Below are positions 1 through 8,302 of a DNA stretch of 64,000 bases, in pieces. The notes under the pieces were generated by a model, which did not search any database, was not told where the DNA came from, and saw nothing but the letters and a program-made list of their open reading frames with translations. The stretch spans positions 1 through 64,000 of the forward strand of contig CAKXHL010000013.1 in assembly GCA_934875375.1 (NCBI GenBank). The letters are read 5' to 3'. The number at the start of each line of letters is the position of its first letter. The first letter of the stretch is position 1. Origin of the DNA: an uncultured bacterium. Lineage in GTDB: Bacteria; Bacillota; Clostridia; Oscillospirales; Ruminococcaceae. The translations under genes and the position numbers were made by a program.

Positions 1-72
1 GTTTAGCTCATCTGGTAGAGCGCCACCTTGCCAAGGTGGAGGTAGCGAGTTCGAGCCTCGTAACCCGCTCCA
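1..72 (+). tRNA. tRNA-Gly(GCC), 5' end cut by window
   Basis: The first four bases of the acceptor stem lie outside the window; what remains folds as a complete cloverleaf. The anticodon loop TTGCCAA gives anticodon GCC (glycine). The T-loop TTCGAGC and a genome-encoded CCA at 70-72 are visible. The 3' acceptor strand AACCCGC predicts a 5' strand beginning GCGG upstream of position 1. Confidence 0.96.
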
Positions 73-75
73 GAA

Positions 76-115
76 AAGATTTGGGAGTCGTTTTACAACT
101 TCCAAATCTTTTTTT
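76..115 (+). terminator. Intrinsic terminator after tRNA-Gly
   Basis: A 13-bp near-perfect stem (76-88 with 98-110) is followed by a run of T, just behind the tRNA CCA end. It ends the tRNA transcript before the pyruvate kinase promoter. Confidence 0.85.
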
Positions 116-201
116 ATATTTTGAAGGCCTTTTATCTATTTGGGGTAAGTTGTTGTAAGAAAAGCAAGAGGAAATTTTCTGTTAAGAATTCTTTTATTTG
201 C

Positions 202-230
202 TTGCGCAGAATGTATTTGACATGTATAAT
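202..230 (+). promoter_or_regulatory. Putative sigma-A promoter of pyk
   Basis: A perfect TATAAT at 225-230 has TTGCGC 17 bp upstream (202-207). It sits about 50 bases before the chosen pyk start, so transcription would begin near 237 and exclude the longer reading frame that opens at 198. Confidence 0.6.
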
Positions 231-281
231 CCAAACTGGAATGGTTTGATAAATTGTAATAAGATAAAAGAGGGAAAACAT

Positions 282-1724
282 ATGAGAAAAACCAAAATTG
301 TCTGTACGGTCGGTCCCGCTTGTGACAACAAAGAAACGTTGCTGCAAATGATTGACGCAGGGATGAATGTGGCGCGGTTTAACATGTCCCATGGCACTCA
401 CGATGAACTGAAAGCTCGAATGTCCCTGGTTAAAGAGGCAATCCATGAAAGCGGAAAATCCGTAGCTATTTTAATTGATACCAAAGGACCAGAGGTTCGA
501 ATTGGAACATTTGAAAGCGGATCTGTTGCACTTTCAGAAGGACAGGCGTTTTCCTTAATGAAAAATCCAGGATTCGGTGACGAAGAAAAAGTAAGCATTT
601 CTTATCCTAAACTGGTTGAACTGCTGGCAAAAAAATCGGCTGCTGAATTAGCTAAAATGGAAATTTTGATTGATGATGGAAAACTTTCCCTTTCTGTTCA
701 GCAGGCATTGGATGACCGCATTGTCTGCAGCGTTGTAAAAGGCGGAAAATTATCGAACCGCAAAAGCATCAATATTCCTAATTTTGATATCGCTATGCCT
801 TATATGAGCAAAGCCGATAGGGACGACCTGGAGTTTGGCCTTTCCATGGGCGTTCAGTATGTAGCGGCTTCTTTTGTTCGTTCGGAAGACGACGTCATGA
901 TGCTGCGTGATTACATGGACAGTCTTGGCTACGAAGAGGTAGAAATTATTTCAAAAATAGAAAACCAAAGCGGTGTTCATCATATTGATGGGATTATCCA
1001 AAAAAGTGATGGTATTATGGTGGCAAGAGGTGATATGGGGGTAGAAATTCCTTTTATTAAGTTGCCGGCAATTCAAAAAATGTTGATAAACAAATGTATT
1101 TCCAACGGAAAGTACGTGATTACTGCAACACAAATGTTGGAATCCATGACCTACTCGCCGCGCCCCACTCGTGCCGAAATCAGCGATGTCGCCAACGCGG
1201 TTTATGACGGAACCAGTGCTGTTATGCTGTCTGGTGAATCTGCTGCCGGCCAGTATCCGGTAGAAAGCGTTAAGGCATTGGCTTCTATTTGCCGAGAAGC
1301 AGAATCCAATGAGGAATATCTGACAAAACAGGAAATTATCCGCATGCCGCAAATAAATGATTCCTCTTTTCGAAATACCATTTGTATGAGTGCAAAGAGT
1401 GCTGCCATGCATATTGGAGCAAAAGCGATTATTGTTGAGAGCAAAACGGGAAAAGCGGCTCGAACAATGGCTGGATACCGACCTAATTGTCCGGTTATCG
1501 CTGTTGTGACTTCAGAAAAGGTATGCGGTCGATTGGCGCTTAATTGGGGTGTAACTGCAATCAGCGGAGAAGAAAAGTGTTCCTCTGACGAAATTACTCG
1601 ACAGGCGCTGAAAAAAGCGGAGGAAACTGGAATTGTAAAAAAGGGAGATCCAGTCATCGTTATTTCTTCCAATAAAGCAAATCCGACCAGCAGTACGGAT
1701 ACGCTTAACATTCGAATTGTATAA
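282..1724 (+). CDS. pyk: Pyruvate kinase
   Basis: Pyruvate kinase transfers phosphate from phosphoenolpyruvate to ADP, the last ATP-forming step of glycolysis, in the cytoplasm. The 480-residue product opens with the family-typical RKTKIVCTVGPA, carries DTKGPE near residue 70, the active-site ISKIEN lysine near 225 and the substrate loop MVARGDMGVE near 246. At this length it has the E. coli PykF-type architecture and lacks the extra C-terminal PEP-utiliser-like domain of Bacillus Pyk. The frame is open back to 198, but the ATG at 282 follows an AAGAGGG ribosome site and gives the family N-terminus. It stands alone behind its own promoter. Confidence 0.97.
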   Translation: MRKTKIVCTVGPACDNKETLLQMIDAGMNVARFNMSHGTHDELKARMSLVKEAIHESGKSVAILIDTKGPEVRIGTFESGSVALSEGQAFSLMKNPGFGDEEKVSISYPKLVELLAKKSAAELAKMEILIDDGKLSLSVQQALDDRIVCSVVKGGKLSNRKSINIPNFDIAMPYMSKADRDDLEFGLSMGVQYVAASFVRSEDDVMMLRDYMDSLGYEEVEIISKIENQSGVHHIDGIIQKSDGIMVARGDMGVEIPFIKLPAIQKMLINKCISNGKYVITATQMLESMTYSPRPTRAEISDVANAVYDGTSAVMLSGESAAGQYPVESVKALASICREAESNEEYLTKQEIIRMPQINDSSFRNTICMSAKSAAMHIGAKAIIVESKTGKAARTMAGYRPNCPVIAVVTSEKVCGRLALNWGVTAISGEEKCSSDEITRQALKKAEETGIVKKGDPVIVISSNKANPTSSTDTLNIRIV

Positions 1725-1754
1725 ATATCCAAAGGAAAGGAAACGAATCCTCTT

Positions 1755-2339
1755 ATGAAACAGACACCTTTTTATATATTCTGCATTAAATTGTTTTTGG
1801 GATCCGTCTTTGGTATTTTTGTTTGCTTTTGTATTGATCGCATTTTAAATATCCGGCAGGCCAATTTTTGGCAAAGCCTTTTTATGGCGGTCGCTTATCT
1901 ATTTATGTATTGTATTTTTCCATATTATGTAGCGTCCCGTCAGGCCAATCAGGATCGAAAAATTCTACGCTATAAAGAACATTATCCGGAAGAAATTCCT
2001 TATAGTTTAGCGTCTTTGCAGCAACCGCGCAAAGGACTAAAAGCAGGAATGATTGTCATGATTCCGCATATGCTGACGACAATCATTCCATTCTTGACTT
2101 TCTTCGGTGTGACAGAGAACATCAATTCCGTTTATTGTTTTTTGAATATCCATCTGCGGGAATGGATTGATTTTGCCGTTCCGGCCGGTACCAACGGTAC
2201 TTGGTTAGGATTACTCTTCTTAATCGCTTACCAATTTGTTGTTCCGCTGATCAGCCATTTCGGTTACTATACAACTTTTCAGGAAATTCCAGTGGTTCAT
2301 AATATTCTTTACAAAAAAGATCCGCAGAAAAAGAAATAG
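1755..2339 (+). CDS. Hypothetical integral membrane protein
   Basis: I do not recognise the family. The 194-residue product has four likely membrane segments, at about residues 7-26, 38-56, 95-118 and 149-171, with a basic cytoplasmic-looking loop (RQANQDRKILRYKEH) between the second and third. The C-terminus is lysine-rich (KKDPQKKK), which suggests a cytoplasmic end. The ATG is preceded by AAAGGAAAGG. It starts 30 bases after pyk with no terminator between, so co-transcription with pyk is possible. No enzymatic motif is visible and I assign no function. Confidence 0.75.
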   Translation: MKQTPFYIFCIKLFLGSVFGIFVCFCIDRILNIRQANFWQSLFMAVAYLFMYCIFPYYVASRQANQDRKILRYKEHYPEEIPYSLASLQQPRKGLKAGMIVMIPHMLTTIIPFLTFFGVTENINSVYCFLNIHLREWIDFAVPAGTNGTWLGLLFLIAYQFVVPLISHFGYYTTFQEIPVVHNILYKKDPQKKK

Positions 2340-2370
2340 ACTCTCAGTTTAAAGAATAATTTTATATATC

Positions 2371-2396
2371 CACCTCATAAATTGCTATGAGGTGAG
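2371..2396 (+). promoter_or_regulatory. Hairpin hiding the cwlD ribosome binding site
   Basis: A perfect 9-bp stem (2371-2379 with 2386-2394, six-base loop) includes most of the GAGGTGAG Shine-Dalgarno sequence (2389-2396) of the amidase gene that starts at 2402. The sequence shows the pairing; that it limits translation is inference. Confidence 0.6.
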
Positions 2397-2401
2397 CAAG
2401 G

Positions 2402-3118
2402 ATGCGAAGAAAAACAAATATTTTTTGGATTATTTTTTCCTGTTCTACTTTGTGTTTTCTCAGTTTAATCGGAGTCTTTCTCCGTATTCATCAATCCAAG
2501 CCAACACTTGCTTCGTATTCTTCTGCGCCGGTGGTTATTATTGACGCAGGACATGGTGGAATGGATGGGGGAGCCATTGGGGTCGACGGTCAAATTGAAA
2601 AAGAAATTAACCTTTCTATCGCGCTGAAATTGGACACCATGCTGCGCGCTTACGGATTCCAGACAATTATGACAAGAGACAGTGATGTTTCCATCCATAG
2701 TCCCGATGCCAAAACCGTGCGTCAGCAAAAAACCTCTGACCTGAAAAACCGCCTGAAATTGCTGGAAGACACTTCTTCCGGTATTTTAATTAGTATTCAC
2801 CAAAATAAATATTCTCAAAGTAGCGCCCATGGAACACAAGTGTTCTATGGGAAAAATTGTCCGGAAAGCAAAGAACTTGCGGAAATGCTACAAAAAACGA
2901 TTACCGGCTATCTTCAGCCGGAAAATGCACGGGAAATCAAGCAGGCAACAAAGGATATTTATATCCTATATCAGGCCACAAAACCGGCTGTTATGGTAGA
3001 ATGCGGTTTTTTATCCAATGCGGCCGAAGCAGATAAGCTGACGGATGAAGAATACCAGGATCAAATTGCATTTTCGATCTGTATGGCGTTAATGAACTGC
3101 TTGGCAGATCAATCGTAA
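2402..3118 (+). CDS. cwlD: N-acetylmuramoyl-L-alanine amidase, CwlD type
   Basis: This is an Amidase_3 zinc enzyme that cleaves the amide bond between muramic acid and the stem peptide. In spore formers CwlD helps make cortex muramic-delta-lactam, which is needed for germination. An N-terminal membrane anchor spans about residues 8-27. The zinc ligands are visible as DAGHGG (H51), the glutamate of EKEIN (E68) and ISIHQN, and the catalytic glutamate lies in VECGF near the C-terminus. The length of 238 residues matches Bacillus CwlD (about 237). The start has a GAGGTGAG site five bases upstream, buried in a hairpin. Assignment to CwlD rather than another amidase rests on length and architecture. 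Confidence 0.88.
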   Translation: MRRKTNIFWIIFSCSTLCFLSLIGVFLRIHQSKPTLASYSSAPVVIIDAGHGGMDGGAIGVDGQIEKEINLSIALKLDTMLRAYGFQTIMTRDSDVSIHSPDAKTVRQQKTSDLKNRLKLLEDTSSGILISIHQNKYSQSSAHGTQVFYGKNCPESKELAEMLQKTITGYLQPENAREIKQATKDIYILYQATKPAVMVECGFLSNAAEADKLTDEEYQDQIAFSICMALMNCLADQS

Positions 3119-3133
3119 AGGATGGTAGATGGG

Positions 3134-4525
3134 ATGGCAAAAGCAGCAAAGACAATTTATGTATGTTCGCAATGTGGGTACGAATCTCCCAAATGGTATG
3201 GCCGTTGCCCTGAGTGCGGTGAATGGAATACTTTTTCGGAAGAAATGCGCCAAGCTCCCGCAAAAGCTCCCTCTGCCTCTGTTCCTTTAGGCTCCGTTGC
3301 CCCGGCAGGATATAATCCCAATGATATCATGAAGTTGGAAGACGTAGATTCCAATGACGAGGTACGTTATCACACAGGGATTAGTGAGTTGGATCGCGTA
3401 TTAGGCGGAGGAATTGTGCGGGGTTCCTTAGTTCTGTTGGGTGGAGATCCAGGAATCGGAAAGTCCACACTGCTGCTTCAGATTTGCGAGTATCTTGGCA
3501 AAGAACAAAAAATTCTTTATGTATCGGGAGAGGAAAGCCGCGCACAGGTAAAATTACGCGCAAATAGATTGGGCGTATCCACTGAAAATTTAACACTTGC
3601 ATCTATGACCGATATTGAAAATGTTGTTCATGCCATCTTACAAACAGAACCGGATATTGTCATGGTAGATTCCATTCAGACAATGAACTTTGCCGCTGTC
3701 AGTTCATCATCGGGAAGCGTTTCTCAAGTTCGCGAATGCACGCAAATCCTAGCCCGAGTGGCAAAAAATGAAGAAATTTCTATTTTCCTAGTTGGGCACG
3801 TTAATAAGGACGGCGCTATCGCGGGTCCCAAGGTGCTGGAACATATCGTGGATGCTGTTTTATACTTTGAAGGCGAAAGACATTTGTCCTATCGGATTTT
3901 GCGGGCTGTCAAAAACCGTTATGGTTCAACAAATGAAATTGGTGTTTTTGAAATGACAACGGAAGGACTTCATCAGGTAGAAAATCCTTCTATGATGCTG
4001 CTGTCCGGCCGTCCCAGCAATGTTTCAGGTACTTGTGTTGCTTGCGTAATAGAAGGATCCAGGCCCATTCTGGCCGAGGTGCAGGCTCTGGTTTCCAAAA
4101 CCAGTTTTGGCACTCCGCGCAGAATGTCTACTGGATTTGATTATAATCGCACTGCGCTTTTGATTGCAGTACTGGAGAAACGAGCCGGTTATTTTTTCGG
4201 CAATCTGGATACTTATATCAATGTTGTTGGCGGATTGCGCTTGGATGAGCCTGCCGCAGACCTGCCTATTTCATTGGCATTGATTTCCAGCCTGCTGGAT
4301 AAACCAATTGATGATGATGTAATTGCGTTTGGAGAAATTGGTCTGGCAGGAGAGATCCGGGCAATCTCCAATGTAGAAGCGCGTGTAAAGGAAGCTCAGC
4401 GGCTTGGATTTCAAAAATGTCTGTTGCCCAAAGCTTCAATGAAAAATTTGCACCAAGAACAATACACAATTGAGTTAATCGGACTCCGGTCTATTTCTGA
4501 GGCTTTTCAATATGTGAGCCGGTAA
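3134..4525 (+). CDS. radA: DNA repair protein RadA
   Basis: RadA (Sms) is a RecA-like ATPase that drives branch migration of recombination intermediates. The order is an N-terminal C4 zinc finger (C11, C14, C25, C28), Walker A GGDPGIGKST near residue 103, the RadA-specific KNRYG motif near 260, and a Lon-protease-like C-terminal domain. The 463 residues match the family. An ATG at 3122 is in frame, but the ATG at 3134 gives the conserved MAK start, and the AAAGG at 3116-3120 sits too close to 3122. It follows cwlD after 15 bases, so the two are probably cotranscribed. Confidence 0.96.
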   Translation: MAKAAKTIYVCSQCGYESPKWYGRCPECGEWNTFSEEMRQAPAKAPSASVPLGSVAPAGYNPNDIMKLEDVDSNDEVRYHTGISELDRVLGGGIVRGSLVLLGGDPGIGKSTLLLQICEYLGKEQKILYVSGEESRAQVKLRANRLGVSTENLTLASMTDIENVVHAILQTEPDIVMVDSIQTMNFAAVSSSSGSVSQVRECTQILARVAKNEEISIFLVGHVNKDGAIAGPKVLEHIVDAVLYFEGERHLSYRILRAVKNRYGSTNEIGVFEMTTEGLHQVENPSMMLLSGRPSNVSGTCVACVIEGSRPILAEVQALVSKTSFGTPRRMSTGFDYNRTALLIAVLEKRAGYFFGNLDTYINVVGGLRLDEPAADLPISLALISSLLDKPIDDDVIAFGEIGLAGEIRAISNVEARVKEAQRLGFQKCLLPKASMKNLHQEQYTIELIGLRSISEAFQYVSR

Positions 4526-4669
4526 CATTTCTTTATTTTCTCCAAGGCTGCCTTTTTGATAGTAAAGGCAGCCTTTTTCTGTTGTTCCCGTAACATTGGT
4601 TATACCCGCTAAATTGCAATATCCTTCTACCTGATTGATACAGTCCTTATCACATGGAATTAAATTCAA
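4475..4669 (-). CDS. Small cysteine-rich protein
   Basis: A 64-residue protein with cysteines in a CDKDC, GYC, KGC spacing. It resembles a family of about 40-65 residues that is widespread in Clostridia and often mislabelled as hydroxymyristoyl-ACP dehydratase; the likely role is metal or Fe-S binding, but the function is unknown. The start is TTG, supported by an excellent GAGGTGAT ribosome site five bases upstream. The 3' end overlaps the last 51 bases of convergent radA, and the radA terminator lies inside its codons. The Cys spacing plus the ribosome site argue that it is real. Confidence 0.65.
   Translation of the reverse strand: MNLIPCDKDCINQVEGYCNLAGITNVTGTTEKGCLYYQKGSLGENKEMLPAHILKSLRNRPESD
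4543..4579 (+). terminator. Terminator of the cwlD-radA unit
   Basis: A 12-bp stem with arms AAGGCTGCCTTT and AAAGGCAGCCTT is followed by T residues, 18 bases after the radA stop. It lies within the small convergent cysteine-rich gene. Confidence 0.85.
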
Positions 4670-4793
4670 AACCGATCACCTCAGCGTCTAGTATGCGTTA
4701 CAGAAATTTAAATATTCTTTTACGCATGTTTTTCCTTTCTCCTGAGATACTAATTTTTGTATTTGTAAATTTCAATTGAGGAGGGGAAAGCCT

Positions 4794-5852
4794 ATGAAAA
4801 AAAGACTGATTTTATTGACAACGCCAGTATTGTTCAGTTTATTCTCTGCATTTTTGCCGATGCTGATTTATCATTCTGCAGCACACGTGAAAATTGTAAA
4901 GCCAAATACCATTACTTATCAAAAAACAATTTCTTATACAGGTGAAGTTCAGGCCGCCAGCACACGCGAGATTTATTTGGAAACGCCAGTAATCCCTGAA
5001 GAAATTCTGGTAGAGCCAGGAGATCATGTGAAAAAGGGAAGCCTTTTGGCAAAGATTAATACACAACTGACGAAATCTGTTTTGGCACAGGGAATCTCGA
5101 CATCTAAAGATACGGAAACAGCAGAAAGAGAAGCAGCACTTTATGAACAATATGGAAAGGTATATGGCTTAACAGAGCGAGAAATTGCCCAGGTATTTGG
5201 ATCTTCTCCATCGGCATTATCCTCACAGCCAGAGAATACTTCTTTTATTCCATCTGAAATTGTCTCTCCTATGGATGGAATTATTACACAAGTTGATCTG
5301 GCTTCTGGTGTGCTCTGTTCCTCTAATCGAGCCGCAATTGTAATGAATTCAGTTGAAAATGGTAAAGTTACCATCCATATCAAACAAAATGATATTGATT
5401 CTATTCAAGAAGGAACTCCTGCATATATTCAAGGCGAAGGATTGGGAGGAAGAACTTATCAGGCCATTGTAAAAAAAATTTTTCCGTCTGCACAAAAAAA
5501 ATATAATGGCCTAAGCAGTGAAACGGTCATCCAAACAGAATTAATGGTACTGGACTGCGATGAAAACTTAAAAAGTGGATATTCTGTAGAAGTAATTTTG
5601 ATGCCGGAAGAGGAAAAAGAATATTTTACATTGCCCTACGAGGCCATTTGCCAGGATGAAAAAAATACCGAATATGTTTGGATCATTCAAAATGGCAGGG
5701 CAGTCCGAAAGGATATTGTAACCGGAGCAGAGTTGCCTGATGCAGTGGAAATCTGCAATGGAATTTTCGCTTCAGATCAGGTGATTTTATCGCCTGACAA
5801 CATCCACTCCAATCAGCTGGTTGTTATACAGCAGGAGGAGCCCCATGCTTGA
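4794..5852 (+). CDS. MacA/HlyD-type membrane fusion protein
   Basis: Periplasmic-adaptor-like subunit (HlyD/MacA family) of a tripartite-style efflux ABC system; in Gram-positives such proteins are anchored outside the membrane. The 352-residue product has an N-terminal signal anchor (about residues 5-23), a barrel-sandwich segment around residues 60-90 (GDHVKKGSLLAKI) and a second half with SPMDGIITQVDLASG, the other side of the lipoyl-like hybrid. The reading frame opens at a TTG at 4776, but the ATG at 4794 directly follows GAGGAGGGG. It overlaps the next permease gene by eight bases. No ATPase gene is adjacent. Confidence 0.85.
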   Translation: MKKRLILLTTPVLFSLFSAFLPMLIYHSAAHVKIVKPNTITYQKTISYTGEVQAASTREIYLETPVIPEEILVEPGDHVKKGSLLAKINTQLTKSVLAQGISTSKDTETAEREAALYEQYGKVYGLTEREIAQVFGSSPSALSSQPENTSFIPSEIVSPMDGIITQVDLASGVLCSSNRAAIVMNSVENGKVTIHIKQNDIDSIQEGTPAYIQGEGLGGRTYQAIVKKIFPSAQKKYNGLSSETVIQTELMVLDCDENLKSGYSVEVILMPEEEKEYFTLPYEAICQDEKNTEYVWIIQNGRAVRKDIVTGAELPDAVEICNGIFASDQVILSPDNIHSNQLVVIQQEEPHA

Positions 5853-7038
5853 TTTATTTCAATGTGCTTTTCAAAATCTAATGCGAAAAAAATCCCGTAC
5901 TTGGCTGACGATTCTCTCCATTGCGGTAGGAGTTGCATCGGTTGTACTCATTTCTTCTGTTGGGGCCATGGGAACCCAAACAGTCAATCGAGAGATTAAC
6001 GGGTTAGGAATAGGTGCATTAACCATTTCAACCAACAGTTTGACAACTGACCGCGTTACTTTGGGGGAAGAACACCTGTCCTTTTTACAATCTCAGTCGC
6101 AAGTGACAGAAGCTGTCCCGATTTTAACCAAAAAGGCAAAAGTAGAAATGAGAGGTCTTTTTGCTGACGGAATGGTATGGGGAATTGACGCCGGCGCAAA
6201 ACAGATCTTTCATCTGGATTTAAAATACGGCAGACTTTTTCGCAAAGAAGATATCCTTTCAGCACAAAAAAACTGCCTAGTGGATGAAACTATGGCACTT
6301 GCTTTTTATCATAGGGAAAATATTGTCGGAAAAAAAATAAAAATTTCCTTAGATGGTTATTATGAAACCTTTGAAATTATTGGTGTTGTTTCTTCCGGTG
6401 GAAACCTTTTACAAAATTTTATTGGAGAATATGTACCTTCCTTTGTGTATATCCCGTATTCGTCTATGCAAAAAACACTGGGACAAAAAGGATTTGATCA
6501 AATTGCTTTAAAGGTAACAGAGGAAACCGACATAGAAGTTTTTACCGAACAGATTGTACGACAGCTTGATGAAAAGGAAGGGGAAGATGGCATTTTTCGG
6601 GCCCAGAATATTGCCCAGCAAAAAGAAAAACTCAATCGTATCATGCAGCTTGTCTCTCAAATTTTGTCCATCATTGCCAGCATTTCCATGGTTGTGGCTG
6701 GATTGGGAATTATGACGGTAATGCTGGCAGCCGTTAGTGAAAGAACAAAAGAAATCGGCATCAAAAAGTCGATAGGGGCTACTAAAGTGGATATTGTACG
6801 AGAATTTTTGATAGAATCGCTGACCTTATCCTTGCTGGGAAGTTTAGCCGGAGCAGCGATGGGGCTGGGAATCGCCTGGTTGGGATGCCAAGTATTAAAA
6901 AACGATTTCCTGTTTGAGTCTGGTTCCGTTTTATTTACCATCTTATTTGCAGTGGCCAATGGACTTGTTTTTGGTGTCTATCCATCTTGCAAAGCGGCAA
7001 ATCTAAAACCTGTTGATGCCTTGCGACATGACATTTAA
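5845..7038 (+). CDS. MacB/FtsX-family ABC transporter permease
   Basis: Permease of the MacB type: one N-terminal membrane helix (about residues 18-42), a large extracellular MacB periplasmic-core-like domain (to about 270) and three C-terminal FtsX helices, with the family signature SERTKEIGIKKSIGAT before the third helix. It has 397 residues. The ATG at 5845 overlaps the stop of the adaptor gene and has GGAGGAG in front. MacB in Proteobacteria carries its own N-terminal ATPase; this protein does not, and no ATPase gene lies on either side, so one must be supplied from elsewhere. Confidence 0.9.
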   Translation: MLDLFQCAFQNLMRKKSRTWLTILSIAVGVASVVLISSVGAMGTQTVNREINGLGIGALTISTNSLTTDRVTLGEEHLSFLQSQSQVTEAVPILTKKAKVEMRGLFADGMVWGIDAGAKQIFHLDLKYGRLFRKEDILSAQKNCLVDETMALAFYHRENIVGKKIKISLDGYYETFEIIGVVSSGGNLLQNFIGEYVPSFVYIPYSSMQKTLGQKGFDQIALKVTEETDIEVFTEQIVRQLDEKEGEDGIFRAQNIAQQKEKLNRIMQLVSQILSIIASISMVVAGLGIMTVMLAAVSERTKEIGIKKSIGATKVDIVREFLIESLTLSLLGSLAGAAMGLGIAWLGCQVLKNDFLFESGSVLFTILFAVANGLVFGVYPSCKAANLKPVDALRHDI

Positions 7039-7050
7039 AATAAAATATCT

Positions 7051-8055
7051 CTACTTTTTATCATCTTTCGCTATATGAGATGGTCGAACGTTCTTGAGTG
7101 GGGAACTTTCTGCAGCTTCCTTTAACTGTTGACTAGATGTGTGGGTATAAATTTCCGTTGTACCAAGGTTAACATGGCCCAGCATCTGCTGCAACACACG
7201 GATATCCACGCCACCTTGCTGATAGAGCAGGGTGGCTGCTGTATGCCGCAGCTTATGCGTCGAAAATCCTTGTCCCGCCAATCCTGCTTGTTCCAACGAT
7301 CTTTGAATAATTTGCTGTACTCTTCGGGAGGTAATACGAGCCCCACGACTGGATAAAAACAGGGCATTTTTATCCTTTATATTTTTAACTTGCGAACGCT
7401 CTTGTAAATATTCTTCCAATGAACGAATACAAGCATCATTCAAATAAAGAAGCCGTTCTTTATTGCCTTTACCTAAAACAGTCATTGTCCTAGCAGTCAA
7501 ATGTATACTGGGGAGATTTAGGCCGACCAGTTCAGAAAGTCGTATTCCACAGTTTAAAAAAAGTGTTACCATACAATAATCCCGCTTAGGTGCAGAAGAG
7601 TCTACGTGAGAAAGTAACTCCAGACTTTGTTCCAGGGAAAGATATTTCGGTAGGGACTTTTTTAAGGCAGGAATTTCCAATTCCCGGATTGGATTTTCTT
7701 CTAAAACATTGGCTTTTGTAGTCAAATATTTATAAAAAGAACGTAAAGAAGATACCTTTCGTGCTCTTGTTTTTGCGTTATTTTCGCGCTCTGACATGGC
7801 ATAATTTAAATATTCATACACATCCGATAGGGTAATGGATTTAATAAACTCCAGATCAATATCAGAAATATCAATTTCTTTAGTCGAAAGTTTTGAGTCG
7901 CAAACCCCTTTATAAATTTTCATAAAACAAAAAAAGGTGTGAAGATCTGTATAATATGCCTCAACGGTTTTGGGTGAGCGACCACGGATGGTTTCCATAT
8001 AAAAAAGGAAGTCTCTCAATAATTGAGGGGAATTTTTTAAAGCAGATGCGTTCAT
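7051..8055 (-). CDS. Tyrosine recombinase, XerC/XerD family
   Basis: A tyrosine site-specific recombinase, probably the chromosome-dimer resolving type. An N-terminal SAM-like core-binding domain (about residues 10-130) precedes the catalytic domain. Catalytic residues are visible: R172 in CGIRLSE, a lysine in GKGNKER, H267 and R270 in HKLRHTAA, the GHVNLGTTEIYTH box, and the nucleophilic tyrosine within that last motif. At 334 residues it is longer than the roughly 300 of E. coli XerD, because of an insertion around residues 50-70. The start follows GGAGGTCGG. It has its own promoter; no integron, phage or att repeat flanks it, so I read it as housekeeping. Confidence 0.92.
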   Translation of the reverse strand: MNASALKNSPQLLRDFLFYMETIRGRSPKTVEAYYTDLHTFFCFMKIYKGVCDSKLSTKEIDISDIDLEFIKSITLSDVYEYLNYAMSERENNAKTRARKVSSLRSFYKYLTTKANVLEENPIRELEIPALKKSLPKYLSLEQSLELLSHVDSSAPKRDYCMVTLFLNCGIRLSELVGLNLPSIHLTARTMTVLGKGNKERLLYLNDACIRSLEEYLQERSQVKNIKDKNALFLSSRGARITSRRVQQIIQRSLEQAGLAGQGFSTHKLRHTAATLLYQQGGVDIRVLQQMLGHVNLGTTEIYTHTSSQQLKEAAESSPLKNVRPSHIAKDDKK

Positions 8056-8093
8056 AAAAGTCCGACCTCCGAAATGAATTTTTTATATTATAT

Positions 8094-8122
8094 ATTATAA
8101 ATCGTCAGAAGAATTTTGGCAA
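8094..8122 (-). promoter_or_regulatory. Promoter of the recombinase gene
   Basis: On the minus strand TTGCCA (8117-8122) lies 17 bp from a perfect TATAAT (8094-8099), with the start codon about 40 bases further on. Confidence 0.75.
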
Positions 8123-8143
8123 ACAGGGAGCATAAAAACAAAA

Positions 8144-8183
8144 CGCTTAATTTCGCTAAATCAAAATTTAGTGAAATTAAGCG
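8144..8183. promoter_or_regulatory. Large palindrome between two divergent promoters
   Basis: An 18-bp inverted repeat (8144-8161 with 8166-8183, one G/T mismatch, four-base loop) sits between the recombinase promoter and the amidohydrolase promoter. On the minus strand it is followed by a T-rich stretch. It could be an operator for one or both genes, or a terminator against antisense readthrough. No gene points into it from either side. Confidence 0.6.
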
Positions 8184-8236
8184 GAGGGAAAAATACTTTT
8201 TCCGGTTAAAATCCACGTAAAAACCGTTTGTTTATC

Positions 8237-8265
8237 TTGTCTTAAGTCGTCTGGTGTGTTATCAT
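8237..8265 (+). promoter_or_regulatory. Promoter of the amidohydrolase gene
   Basis: TTGTCT (8237-8242), a 17-bp spacer and TATCAT (8260-8265), with an extended -10 TG at 8257-8258. Confidence 0.7.
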
Positions 8266-8302
8266 TAATTTATTCCCCATCACGATTTTAAAGGAGTTGT
8301 TA

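Noticed and set aside
7051..8055. The tyrosine recombinase as a mobile-element integrase.
   Set aside because: No att-like repeats, excisionase or phage genes flank it; the sequence and context fit a housekeeping Xer protein.
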